Positions 1-6,713 are shown, counted from the stretch's first letter. The stretch: DNA of 7,286 bases from a candidate division TA06 bacterium SM23_40 (GCA_001303705.1 LJUI01000130.1:1-7286), one strand, 5' to 3'. Numbers and translations: made by a program. Notes: generated by a model from the letters alone, not told the origin.

Positions 1-726
1 GGGATCCTCACCGAGCAGCTGCTGGAGAGGGCGTCGAAGGTCGTCGCGATCGAGATCGACGAGCGCCTGTGCAATCTGCTCTCGAGCCGATTCGGGGGAG
101 ATGACCGCTTCATTCTTCTCAACAAAGATGTGCTCAGCGTTGATGTTGGCCGCCTCGCCGAGGCCGAGGCCGGCGGGAGGTTCGTCGTGGTAGCGGCCCT
201 CCCCTATTCGATCTCCTCTCCCGCACTTCTCCATATGATGAGGGCGAAGCGGTCGATCGATCGTGCCGTCATCATCCTTCAGCGCGAGGTGGGGGCTCGG
301 CTGTGGGCCCGCCCGGGCGAGAAATCCTATGGGACCTTGTCTGTTATCGTCAGGTATGCGGCAACAGTCAATACGCTCTTCCCGATCGCCCCCCATTCCT
401 TTTACCCTCAGCCCAGAGTGGAGTCAGTGGCCATCCATCTCGACCTGCAGTGCGCACCCGCGGTACACGTAGACGATGAGGAGAGATTCCGCGCCCTCGT
501 CGCGAGCGCGTTGAGTCAGAGGCGAAAGATGGCTCGTAATGCTATTCGTCCCGCGTTCGGGTTGAGCGCATCACAGATCCGGGTTCTGGAGCATCGTTCC
601 GGTATCGACCTGTCGCGTCGGGCCGAGACCTTCTCCCTCGATGAGTTCGCCTGCCTTGCAAACACCCTCGGGGAAGTCTTATGTTCAGGACATTCCTCCA
701 CCGTGCCGCCCGATGGGCAATCCTGA
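1..726 (+). CDS. rsmA: 16S rRNA (adenine1518-N6/adenine1519-N6)-dimethyltransferase RsmA/KsgA, 5'-truncated by the window edge
   Basis: The family dimethylates two adjacent adenines in helix 45 of 16S rRNA, using S-adenosylmethionine, late in 30S subunit assembly in the cytoplasm. The reading frame is open from base 1, giving 241 visible residues. About 40 N-terminal residues, including most of the glycine-rich SAM motif I, lie upstream; only its end (GILTEQLLE) is seen. Visible landmarks, numbered from the first visible residue, are the acidic SAM-ribose motif IEID (E18, D20), KDVL (D43) around the adenine-binding motif, the motif IV region ALPYSISSP (66-74), the FYPQPRVES motif, and a helical C-terminal domain ending near RRAETFSLDEFACLA. 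Total length would be about 280 residues, normal for the family. One oddity is that motif IV normally reads NLPY and here reads A66-LPY. The 3' end overlaps the next gene. Family assignment is secure; full catalytic competence is less so. Confidence 0.95.
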   Translation, partial: GILTEQLLERASKVVAIEIDERLCNLLSSRFGGDDRFILLNKDVLSVDVGRLAEAEAGGRFVVVAALPYSISSPALLHMMRAKRSIDRAVIILQREVGARLWARPGEKSYGTLSVIVRYAATVNTLFPIAPHSFYPQPRVESVAIHLDLQCAPAVHVDDEERFRALVASALSQRRKMARNAIRPAFGLSASQIRVLEHRSGIDLSRRAETFSLDEFACLANTLGEVLCSGHSSTVPPDGQS

Positions 727-2579
727 TCGCGGTGATCGTTCCGCCCGCTGGGTGGGGTGCATCGGGCTCTGATGCGGCCTCTTCGTCGGTCGGCCCGGAG
801 ATCTCTGAGTCGTCGGGAGGACCTGTTCTGGGTGTGGTGATCGATCGATATCGGGATGTCTCGCGACTTCGCAATGAGATGAACATACTCTCCTTTCGGA
901 TGGGAGAAGCCCTCGTATCGGGCTCTGCGGTGAGGGAGATGCAACGCAACGAGACCGTCGACCGGACAAAGGAGACGACGACTGCGGATATCAGGATATC
1001 GTATCCTGTCTCCGGGCGGGTTTCGCTGGAGTTCGCAGGGCGAGGCGATCTCTCTTCGGACGAAGGGGAGGCCTATCGCAACCGGTCGTCGCGGCGGGAG
1101 GTGACAGGATCGATACACTATCGCGTTCTCCCGACGTTGACGGTCACTCAGTCGCTTCAGGTGGTGGCTGACCGCTACTCACGTCGGGCGGGCAGAGCCA
1201 GACAGATCATCGATAACGACGGGATCGCCGATCATATGTACATCGAAGGAGATGCCGTGGTTGGCGACGGCAGAAGGGTCGGGTTCACCTACGATGGCGA
1301 GTATCGGCGTCAGGAAGTGACGGGGACGAGGAGGCGAGATTTGAGTGGATTCGCCGCCGGCCGGATCGGGGAGGTTATCGATCTACGTCTTGATGTGCAT
1401 GGGAGCCAGCACGTGGATGAATATCCGATCGGGGTAGGTGAGGAAGAGCGACAGGAGAAACGAGAGCGATTGCAGGGTGGAGGAGAGGTCTCGTGCAACG
1501 TGGCCTGGCCCCGTAAACTCCATCTCTCTCTCCTCGGAAGGGCATCGCGGACACGGACTGATTTCGAAGGCAGGACAGCATCGCTGAGCGGCAGCGGCGA
1601 CCGGGAGACATCTCTCAACGGTATCCAGGGAGCCCTCGCCTACCGGCCGGGAGATCGTCTCGCCCTTGAGATCTCACTTGGGACCGAACGTGAGGTCGCA
1701 GACTTCCGGGATCCGAACTCGCCGGATGACGAGGACCAGTGGTCGCGGAGTGGTGGATTGACCGCTGAGTATCGATTCGGGGAGGGGCGTAGCGTGGCAT
1801 TCGTGCACCGCCTCTCACTCGACTCTCACTACTTCGCGCATCCGGCTGCCCAAGTGCCGCGGAGCCTCGACGAACGGGATGTGCTCAGGACGGTGACCGA
1901 GGCGACGACAAGACTTCCACTCTCCCAGAACACGACCATAGGGGCTGCCCTTGCGCACCGGAGCGAGGAGCTGATCTACGTGAGAAGTGAGCGATCCGCC
2001 AATAGCCGAGACCATGACACATACGAGTTCACCTCGCGTGTTGAGCTCATCCCCTCAACCATGTTCATCTTCGGACAGTCATATGGGCTCTCCGCCGACT
2101 ACAATGTCTATCCGTTCGATGATGACAAGAATCGCGTCATTCGGACGCTCACTGTGGAGTCCGATGTGGCAGTCGCCCTCAGTCAGCAGCTTGGTTTGAA
2201 GGTGGAGCACGGGTTAGAGCGCGAAGATCAGGGCCGGTATCCCGAGGTGGCCGGGACAGGCGAGCTCCGATATGAGAGGGATCAGGAGCTGCGGCGACAG
2301 CGGGTTGGCGTCTCGCTCGAGTATCGGCTCGGGAGGGACTTCGAGATTACTCCTCGGTACGCCTATCTGGAGACAGAGCGATTCGACATCGTTTCCGATC
2401 CCGCAACACAGTCGTTCGAACGGGTAAACCGTGACAGGCGTCGTGAGAGAACCTACGGAGTGGCGGCCCATTTCATGGCGGTGCAGCGAACCGATATTAC
2501 ATTCAGAAGCAACCTCATCGAACGAGATGGGGAGGAGAGGTACTGGGACATCGATGCAGCGTTCCGCTGGGAGTTGTAG
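681..2579 (+). CDS. Exported beta-barrel-like outer membrane protein, family not recognised
   Basis: I do not recognise the family. The 632-residue product begins with a Sec signal peptide: basic n-region (MFRTFLHRAARW), hydrophobic core (residues 12-22) and an AGWGA site with cleavage likely after about residue 27. The rest has no hydrophobic helices. It is rich in Arg, Glu, Asp, Tyr and short alternating polar/hydrophobic stretches such as GSIHYRVLPTLTVTQSLQVV, VGVSLEYRLGRDFEITPRYA and the C-terminal YWDIDAAFRWEL. This pattern is typical of transmembrane beta-strands linked by charged loops, so outer-membrane location is inferred. The C-terminal residue is Leu rather than the usual Phe/Trp. 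The ATG at 681 is the only start that keeps the signal peptide. It lies inside ksgA (46-nt overlap, different frame) with GGGAAG 4 nt upstream. It also overlaps the following lipoprotein gene, which suggests co-translation. A role in transport or as an envelope scaffold cannot be told apart. Confidence 0.85.
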   Translation: MFRTFLHRAARWAILIAVIVPPAGWGASGSDAASSSVGPEISESSGGPVLGVVIDRYRDVSRLRNEMNILSFRMGEALVSGSAVREMQRNETVDRTKETTTADIRISYPVSGRVSLEFAGRGDLSSDEGEAYRNRSSRREVTGSIHYRVLPTLTVTQSLQVVADRYSRRAGRARQIIDNDGIADHMYIEGDAVVGDGRRVGFTYDGEYRRQEVTGTRRRDLSGFAAGRIGEVIDLRLDVHGSQHVDEYPIGVGEEERQEKRERLQGGGEVSCNVAWPRKLHLSLLGRASRTRTDFEGRTASLSGSGDRETSLNGIQGALAYRPGDRLALEISLGTEREVADFRDPNSPDDEDQWSRSGGLTAEYRFGEGRSVAFVHRLSLDSHYFAHPAAQVPRSLDERDVLRTVTEATTRLPLSQNTTIGAALAHRSEELIYVRSERSANSRDHDTYEFTSRVELIPSTMFIFGQSYGLSADYNVYPFDDDKNRVIRTLTVESDVAVALSQQLGLKVEHGLEREDQGRYPEVAGTGELRYERDQELRRQRVGVSLEYRLGRDFEITPRYAYLETERFDIVSDPATQSFERVNRDRRRERTYGVAAHFMAVQRTDITFRSNLIERDGEERYWDIDAAFRWEL

Positions 2580-3156
2580 CCTGAACCGGGGGGCGCTCTC
2601 GCTCCTCATCGGACTATGCGGTGCAGCGCTCATACTGAGGGCGGCGGGGTGCGACCTGTTCAAGCCGCGCGAATCTGATATCCCGGGGGAGGAGGGGGCG
2701 TCGTGGTCGTTCCCTGCAGAGCCTGACAGTGTCCTGTTCAATCTGGTCGCTGCCTACGAGGAGCGGAACGTCGAGAACTACATGACCTGTTTCGACTCGG
2801 CCTTCGTCTTTCTTGCGGATCCGTACGAGGCAAACGGTCCCAACGCCGAGCGGTACGCGGACTGGACATATGCCACCGAGGAGTCGGTTACGACACGCCT
2901 GTTCGCCGCGCAGGTCACGAGCGGGTCGATATCGCTTCAACTGACCGATTCCCTCAGGATAGAGAGCGACACCATAGCCACGCTGTACGAGCACTATCAG
3001 CTCTCAGTACGTCACCCTACCCTGATGGCCGCGCAGGGCACGGCGAGACTGATGATGAGGCGTTTCGGGATATGGTGGTCGATCCACGAATGGCAAGATA
3101 TCAGAGCGGATACCACCGACTGGGGAGAGGTCAAGGGTCAATTCCGGGGCCGGTGA
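2554..3156 (+). CDS. Putative lipoprotein, NTF2/SnoaL-like domain (paralogue 1)
   Basis: Unnamed 200-residue protein. The N-terminus has a hydrophobic stretch (residues 14-28) followed by a lipobox-like RAAGC with Cys33, so it is probably a lipid-anchored periplasmic protein; Ala at -3 and Arg at -4 are not ideal. The body (about residues 55-195) has an amphipathic helix with NLVAAYEERNVENYMTCF and ends in a strand with WWSIHEWQD. This resembles the small NTF2/SnoaL-like alpha+beta fold, an inference from pattern only. It is clearly related to the gene at 3273. The frame is open upstream to an ATG at 2431, but that start would bury the signal deep inside the protein. The ATG at 2554 gives a normal signal length and a 26-nt overlap with the barrel gene; GGAGGAGAGG at 2531-2540 is the likely ribosome site, spaced rather far. 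The ATG at 2527 is an alternative. The gene ends just before a terminator. Confidence 0.82.
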   Translation: MQRSAGSCSLNRGALSLLIGLCGAALILRAAGCDLFKPRESDIPGEEGASWSFPAEPDSVLFNLVAAYEERNVENYMTCFDSAFVFLADPYEANGPNAERYADWTYATEESVTTRLFAAQVTSGSISLQLTDSLRIESDTIATLYEHYQLSVRHPTLMAAQGTARLMMRRFGIWWSIHEWQDIRADTTDWGEVKGQFRGR

Positions 3157-3157
3157 C

Positions 3158-3185
3158 GGAGCCCGGTGCCTGCTGCGGGCTTTTT
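3158..3185 (+). terminator. Rho-independent terminator closing the ksgA-barrel-lipoprotein transcript
   Basis: A GC stem GCCCG (3161-3165) pairs with CGGGC (3176-3180), extendable by A3160-T3181 and a G-T wobble, around a 10-nt loop. It is followed directly by five T residues (3181-3185). It begins a few bases after the TGA of the first lipoprotein gene, a typical position for an intrinsic terminator. The stem is short but very GC-rich. Confidence 0.75.
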
Positions 3186-3189
3186 GGGG

Positions 3190-3218
3190 TTGACAGGCCG
3201 CAGGCGGCCTGTTAGTGT
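3190..3218 (+). promoter_or_regulatory. Sigma70-type promoter for the second lipoprotein gene
   Basis: A perfect -35 box TTGACA (3190-3195) is followed, after 17 nt, by TAGTGT (3213-3218), which matches the three most conserved -10 positions (T, A and final T). Transcription would start near 3225, giving a leader of roughly 48 nt before the ATG at 3273. It lies in the only sizeable gap of this part of the window and directly after a terminator, which fits a new transcription unit. The -10 box is imperfect, and the organism's consensus is unknown. Confidence 0.55.
3193..3212. repeat. Perfect 8-bp inverted repeat in the promoter spacer (possible operator)
   Basis: ACAGGCCG (3193-3200) and CGGCCTGT (3205-3212) are exact reverse complements around the spacer CAGG. 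The repeat starts inside the -35 box and ends one base before the proposed -10 box, so a dimeric regulator bound here would block RNA polymerase. Alternatively it acts in RNA as a back-up hairpin for read-through past the upstream terminator, since it is followed by T-rich but interrupted sequence. Confidence 0.6.
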
Positions 3219-3272
3219 TAATCCTGTTCATTTTGATGGGCGAGGTGGTCGACAACGAGAAAGAGGGATCCG

Positions 3273-3845
3273 ATGGGCTGGCGAGCTGTCGCCGTCGCCG
3301 CGCTCTGTGTCGCGGTTGCGGCATTTTACACGGGATGCGAGAATCCGTTCAATCCGACAGTGGGGATGTCGTTCGATGACGAAGCGGGCGAGGCGTTCGA
3401 CCCGACGACACCCCAGCGTGTCCTCGACAATCTTGTGGTCGCCTATCAGGAGATGGATATCGACCGATACATGGCCTGCCTCGATACCAACGATTTCACA
3501 TTCAAATTCGATCCGAGTGAGCCGGGTCTGGATGCACTCTTAGACGCGCAGGGAATCGTGAATAACGAGTGGTACAGAACAGAGGAGTGGTTGGCGACCC
3601 AGGCTCTGTTCGCCGAGGTGCGGGGTGTGAATGGATCCATCAGTGTGGCGCTGACTGGAGCGCCTCCGCACCAGTGGTCGGGGGATCCCTCAGGTAACAC
3701 AGTCGAGATACAGCGGGCCTATCAGCTCGAGGTGAGACCGTTCCAGACCGACGTTGCCGGGACGGCGTTCTTTCGGCTGAGACAGAATGAGTACGGCAAT
3801 TGGGTCATCGTGGAGTGGCAGGACAAGATGCGCGAGGAGCCCTAG
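3273..3845 (+). CDS. Putative lipoprotein, NTF2/SnoaL-like domain (paralogue 2)
   Basis: Unnamed 190-residue protein with a short signal sequence and a YTGC lipobox, lipidated Cys22, followed by ENPFNP, so it is predicted to be membrane-anchored on the periplasmic side. After a linker rich in Asp, Glu and Pro comes a helix with NLVVAYQEMDIDRYMACLD (about residues 52-70). A mixed region containing YQLEVR follows, then a closing strand with WVIVEWQD. These landmarks match the lipoprotein at 2554 in the same order: NLV-AY, YM-C-D, a central F-F-DP, YQL-VR, GTA, W-I-EWQD. The two are therefore diverged paralogues. The shared fold is probably NTF2/SnoaL-like (inferred). The start is well supported by AGAGGG at 3262-3267, 5 nt before the ATG. 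It has its own promoter. Its function is not known; binding of a small ligand or protein partner would suit the fold. Confidence 0.88.
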   Translation: MGWRAVAVAALCVAVAAFYTGCENPFNPTVGMSFDDEAGEAFDPTTPQRVLDNLVVAYQEMDIDRYMACLDTNDFTFKFDPSEPGLDALLDAQGIVNNEWYRTEEWLATQALFAEVRGVNGSISVALTGAPPHQWSGDPSGNTVEIQRAYQLEVRPFQTDVAGTAFFRLRQNEYGNWVIVEWQDKMREEP

Positions 3846-3970
3846 GGAGACCCGGCGATTGCGCATCTGGGAAGCTCTATTGAGAGGCCGGGATAGATGG
3901 GAAACTCGGAGCGTCCTGTGTAGCAACTCAATGAACGTAATCTGGTGAGCAGCACGAGAGGATCGAACGT
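3846..3970. other. Intergenic gap before secD
   Basis: This 125-base gap holds no convincing gene. The only clear element is the secD ribosome site GAGAGGA (3956-3962), 8 nt before the ATG. A distant inverted pair CCCGG (3851-3855) and CCGGG (3888-3892) lacks a T-run. I could not find a promoter with both boxes, so secD may be read from an unrecognised promoter here or by read-through from the lipoprotein gene. Confidence 0.5.
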
Positions 3971-5566
3971 ATGAAGAGAGGTCTACGGTGGAGATTCCTG
4001 ATAGTGGCGGGCATTGTGGTAGTGGCGATATTCCAGCTCCGTCCCACATGGCAGCTCCTTACCCTCTCCCCTGAGGAACGGAACGAGCTGTCGAAGGATG
4101 AGCTGTTCGATCTCCAGCGCCGTGCGATCAACCTTGGTCTCGATCTGCGCGGCGGCATGCACATCGTCCTGGAGGTAGACAAGTCGGGTCTTTCTGATGA
4201 AGAGGCTGAAGATGCCGTCGATCGCGCCCTGGAGATAATACGAAATCGAGTCGATAAGTTCGGGGTCTTCGAACCGTCGATTCAACGGGAGGGTGAGAAT
4301 AGGATCGCGATCCAGCTCCCGGGCGTCGAGCAGGAGCGAGCGCGATCCCTGATCGGACGCACGGCGCTGCTGGAGTTTCGGCTGCTTCCCGAACAGGAGG
4401 AGATGAACGAGATTTTCCTCGCGATCGATAACGCCCTTGCTGAGGCAGAGGAAGGCGAAGAGGCGGTTGTCGACACGGCCGAGGCGCTGCTCGACACGCT
4501 CTTCACCGAGACCAGGCCGTTTAGCTCGTACCTGCGTGTGTTGCGGACGAGGGAGGTGGCCGTGCGAAAAGAGGATGTCTTCGCGGTCGAGGCGCTCCTC
4601 GCACGGCCGGAGGCGCAGGAGGCGATCCCGCCGGACAGGGAGATACTGTGGGGACGCGAGGAAGAAGAACAGACCATCATGTACAAGCCGATCTATGTAG
4701 CCCGCAAGGAGCCTGAATTGACCGGCGCGTCGATAGCGGATGCGAGGATGGAGATCGGTCAGGCAGGGGGCGGGCGGATGGCCAACCAGCCCTACGTCAG
4801 CTTGCGCATGACACGATCGGCAGCGAGTCGGTTCCGCACCCTCACCGGGGCGAATATCGGGCGGCGGTTGGCGATCGTACTCGATGGAGTCGTCCAGTCT
4901 GCGCCGGTCATCCAGGAGAGGATTCCTCGTGGCCAGGCGAGCATCACGAACATACCCACAGTTGACGAGGCGAAAGATCTCTCGATCATCCTCAGGGCTG
5001 GCGCGCTCCCCGCACCGGTGGAGATCGTCGATGCCCGGTTTGTGGGCCCGACCTTGGGCGCCGACTCGATCCGTAAAGGGATCAGGGCGGCAATCTGGGG
5101 AGGCATCATTGTCCTCGCCTTCATGTTCATCTACTACAGCCTCTCCGGAACGCTGGCAAACATGGCGCTGGTTCTCAACCTCCTCTTTCTGCTCGCGGCG
5201 CTGTCGGCGTTCGATGCTACCCTCACGCTGCCGGGGATCGCGGGTATCGTGCTTACGATCGGTATCGCGGTGGATGCCAATGTGCTTATCTTCGAACGGA
5301 TACGGGAGGAACTCGCCAGCGGGAAGACCGTCCGGGCAGCGATCGACGCGGGGTACGGGCGCGCATTCCGCACGATTCTGGATGCAAATGTCACAACGCT
5401 GCTCACTGCGCTCATCCTGTACTGGTTCGGCACGGGGCCGGTGAAGGGGTTCGCCGTCACGTTGAGCATCGGGATCGTGGTGAGTTTCATTACTGCGATA
5501 TTCATTACGCGCATGATCTTCGATTTCGTCACCTCACAGTGGGAGGTGAGTACTCTCCGGATCTGA
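3971..5566 (+). CDS. secD: Protein translocase subunit SecD
   Basis: SecD and SecF form an inner-membrane accessory complex of SecYEG that uses the ion gradient to pull secreted proteins into the periplasm. This 531-residue protein has the standard layout. TM1 is at about residues 8-24 and the family signature LGLDLRGG at 55-62. A large periplasmic region (about 65-365) includes the P1 signature around LPGVEQERARSLIGRTALLEF, and five C-terminal membrane segments begin near residue 373. The TM4 signature reads AVDANVLIFERI; D435 aligns with the Asp needed for proton movement in SecDF (D519 in E. coli SecD). Inside the periplasmic region an acidic stretch (NALAEAEEGEEAVVDTAEA) precedes the conserved strand elements. 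The ATG at 3971 has GAGAGGA 8 nt upstream. secF follows after 31 nt, so the two are surely co-transcribed. Length is within the family range, and nothing is broken. Confidence 0.97.
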   Translation: MKRGLRWRFLIVAGIVVVAIFQLRPTWQLLTLSPEERNELSKDELFDLQRRAINLGLDLRGGMHIVLEVDKSGLSDEEAEDAVDRALEIIRNRVDKFGVFEPSIQREGENRIAIQLPGVEQERARSLIGRTALLEFRLLPEQEEMNEIFLAIDNALAEAEEGEEAVVDTAEALLDTLFTETRPFSSYLRVLRTREVAVRKEDVFAVEALLARPEAQEAIPPDREILWGREEEEQTIMYKPIYVARKEPELTGASIADARMEIGQAGGGRMANQPYVSLRMTRSAASRFRTLTGANIGRRLAIVLDGVVQSAPVIQERIPRGQASITNIPTVDEAKDLSIILRAGALPAPVEIVDARFVGPTLGADSIRKGIRAAIWGGIIVLAFMFIYYSLSGTLANMALVLNLLFLLAALSAFDATLTLPGIAGIVLTIGIAVDANVLIFERIREELASGKTVRAAIDAGYGRAFRTILDANVTTLLTALILYWFGTGPVKGFAVTLSIGIVVSFITAIFITRMIFDFVTSQWEVSTLRI

Positions 5567-5587
5567 GTATGGCAAATCGCAGAAATT

Positions 5588-5594
5588 GAGGGGG
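5588..5594 (+). promoter_or_regulatory. Ribosome binding site fixing the secF start
   Basis: GAGGGGG lies 3 nt before the ATG at 5598. A TTG at 5586 in the same frame would also open the gene, but it would place this purine run inside the coding sequence and has no good site of its own. The ATG is therefore the better start. Confidence 0.7.
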
Positions 5595-5597
5595 ACA

Positions 5598-6680
5598 ATG
5601 CTTCGAATCCTAGCCGGGACACACGTCAACTTCATCGGCCACCGCAGACAGGCATTTGTGGCGTCGGCCATAGTCGTTGCGGTAGGGATCATCTCGTTGA
5701 TTATGCACGGGGGCCCGAACTACGGTATCGACTTCACGGGCGGGCAGCTCGTCCATATCCGGTTCGAGAAGCCGATGACGAGCGATCAGGTACGTGCTTC
5801 ACTCGCCAGAATCGGACTTGCCGCCTCCGAGCTCCAGCGTGTACGCGAGATGGATGAGTTCATGATCAGATTGCCGATCGAGGAGGGGGCGCCCGGGGCG
5901 TTAGGCTATGAGCCGGGGGCGGAATCGGCCGAGGGAGAAGGGCCCTCACTCGAGGAAGAGGCTGAGCAGGGAGGGGGCGAGGGATCTCGCGAGACGGCAC
6001 CGGGCGAAGAGGGCGGTGGAGTCGAGGGCGAAGGTGAGGCCCCGGAGATGATGGGTGGTGTCTCCGACATCTCGAGCAGGATCATCGCGGCAGTCCGGGA
6101 AGACTATCCCGATAACCCGGTGACACTGGAGCGGGAGGAGCTGATCGGCCCGCGCATCGGCAAGGAGCTCCAGAGGCGGGCGATCTATGCCGTGCTCCTC
6201 GGGATGGCCGCGATCCTTATCTACATAAGTTTCCGGTTCGACTTCCGATTCGCAGTCGGGGCAGTGATAGCGCTCTTTCACGATGTGCTGATCACCGTAG
6301 GGATCTTCTCGATCCTCAATAAGGAGATCACGATCCCGGTCATCGCGGCGGTCCTTACGGTGGTTGGATATTCGATTAACGACTCGATCGTGGTCTCCGA
6401 CCGTATCCGCGAGAACATTCGGACGATGCGGCGAGAGGCGTTCGATTCGATGGTGAACGTGAGTATCAATCAGACACTATCACGGACTGTCATCACCTCG
6501 CTGACGACTCTTATCGTGCTGTTCGCCCTCTTCTTCTTCGGCGGCGCCGTGATTCATGACTTTGCGTTTGCTCTCCTGATCGGAGTGCTCGTAGGAACAT
6601 ACTCGTCTGTCTTCATCGTGGCTCCTATTGTCGTTGAATGGGAACACGTCAGGCCTGCCCGACGGGAGCGGAAACGATAG
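5598..6680 (+). CDS. secF: Protein translocase subunit SecF
   Basis: Partner of SecD in the proton-driven SecDF translocation accessory complex of the inner membrane. The 360-residue product has TM1 (about 17-37), the signature YGIDFTGG (42-49), a periplasmic P1 region, and five C-terminal membrane segments from about residue 195. Conserved membrane motifs are ALFHDVLITVG (H228, D229), VVGYSINDSIVVSDRIREN (D262, the counterpart of E. coli SecF D213) and INQTLSRTVITSLTTL (R296, the conserved Arg of the proton path). The protein ends in a basic cytoplasmic tail, RPARRERKR. The clear oddity is a 60-residue insertion at residues 95-154 in the P1 domain, with 18 Glu and 18 Gly, one Arg and no Lys. 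It sits between IRLPI and SDISSRIIAAV, where most SecF proteins have a short turn. The reading frame is intact through it. secD lies 31 nt upstream, and a secreted repeat protein starts 38 nt downstream. Confidence 0.97.
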   Translation: MLRILAGTHVNFIGHRRQAFVASAIVVAVGIISLIMHGGPNYGIDFTGGQLVHIRFEKPMTSDQVRASLARIGLAASELQRVREMDEFMIRLPIEEGAPGALGYEPGAESAEGEGPSLEEEAEQGGGEGSRETAPGEEGGGVEGEGEAPEMMGGVSDISSRIIAAVREDYPDNPVTLEREELIGPRIGKELQRRAIYAVLLGMAAILIYISFRFDFRFAVGAVIALFHDVLITVGIFSILNKEITIPVIAAVLTVVGYSINDSIVVSDRIRENIRTMRREAFDSMVNVSINQTLSRTVITSLTTLIVLFALFFFGGAVIHDFAFALLIGVLVGTYSSVFIVAPIVVEWEHVRPARRERKR

Positions 6681-6702
6681 CGTTTACGTTCTCCAGGTGG
6701 AG

Positions 6703-6713
6703 AAGGAGGTGAT
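6703..6713 (+). promoter_or_regulatory. Full-length Shine-Dalgarno sequence deciding a GTG start
   Basis: AAGGAGGTGAT is an 11-base complement to the usual bacterial 16S rRNA 3' end. Its GGAGG core ends 9 nt before the GTG at 6719. It identifies the GTG as the start of the FG-GAP gene, which has no ATG upstream of its signal peptide. Confidence 0.85.

Noticed and set aside
839-850. Frequent GATC/CGATCG words across the window (for example near 839-850) as a repeat or methylation signal
   Set aside because: They are scattered in all genes and are explained by common GAT, ATC and CGN codons; I see no clustering that codon use does not account for.
516-1118. Long minus-strand open frames (for example 516-1118, 2214-2741, 5134-5622)
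   Set aside because: They lie opposite well-supported genes in GC-rich DNA, have Arg/Ser/Pro-rich products and lack plausible domains, so they are shadows.
2431-2553. ATG at 2431 as start of the first lipoprotein gene (241 residues)
   Set aside because: The extra 41 residues are an out-of-frame reading of the barrel gene, lack a hydrophobic character and would place the signal segment internally.
3851-3892. CCCGG...CCGGG inverted pair after the second lipoprotein gene as a terminator
   Set aside because: The arms are 5 bp and 32 nt apart, and no T-run follows.
3880-3943. TTGAGA at 3880 or TAATCT at 3938 as parts of a secD promoter
   Set aside because: Neither has a partner box at 16-18 nt spacing.
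5586-5597. TTG at 5586 as the secF start, adding four residues
   Set aside because: It would put the GAGGGGG ribosome site inside the gene. The ATG at 5598 is correctly spaced from that site and gives a normal SecF N-terminus.
6672-6685. AAACG-ATAG-CGTTT hairpin over the secF stop as a terminator
   Set aside because: The stem is only 5 bp and AT-leaning, with no T-run after it.
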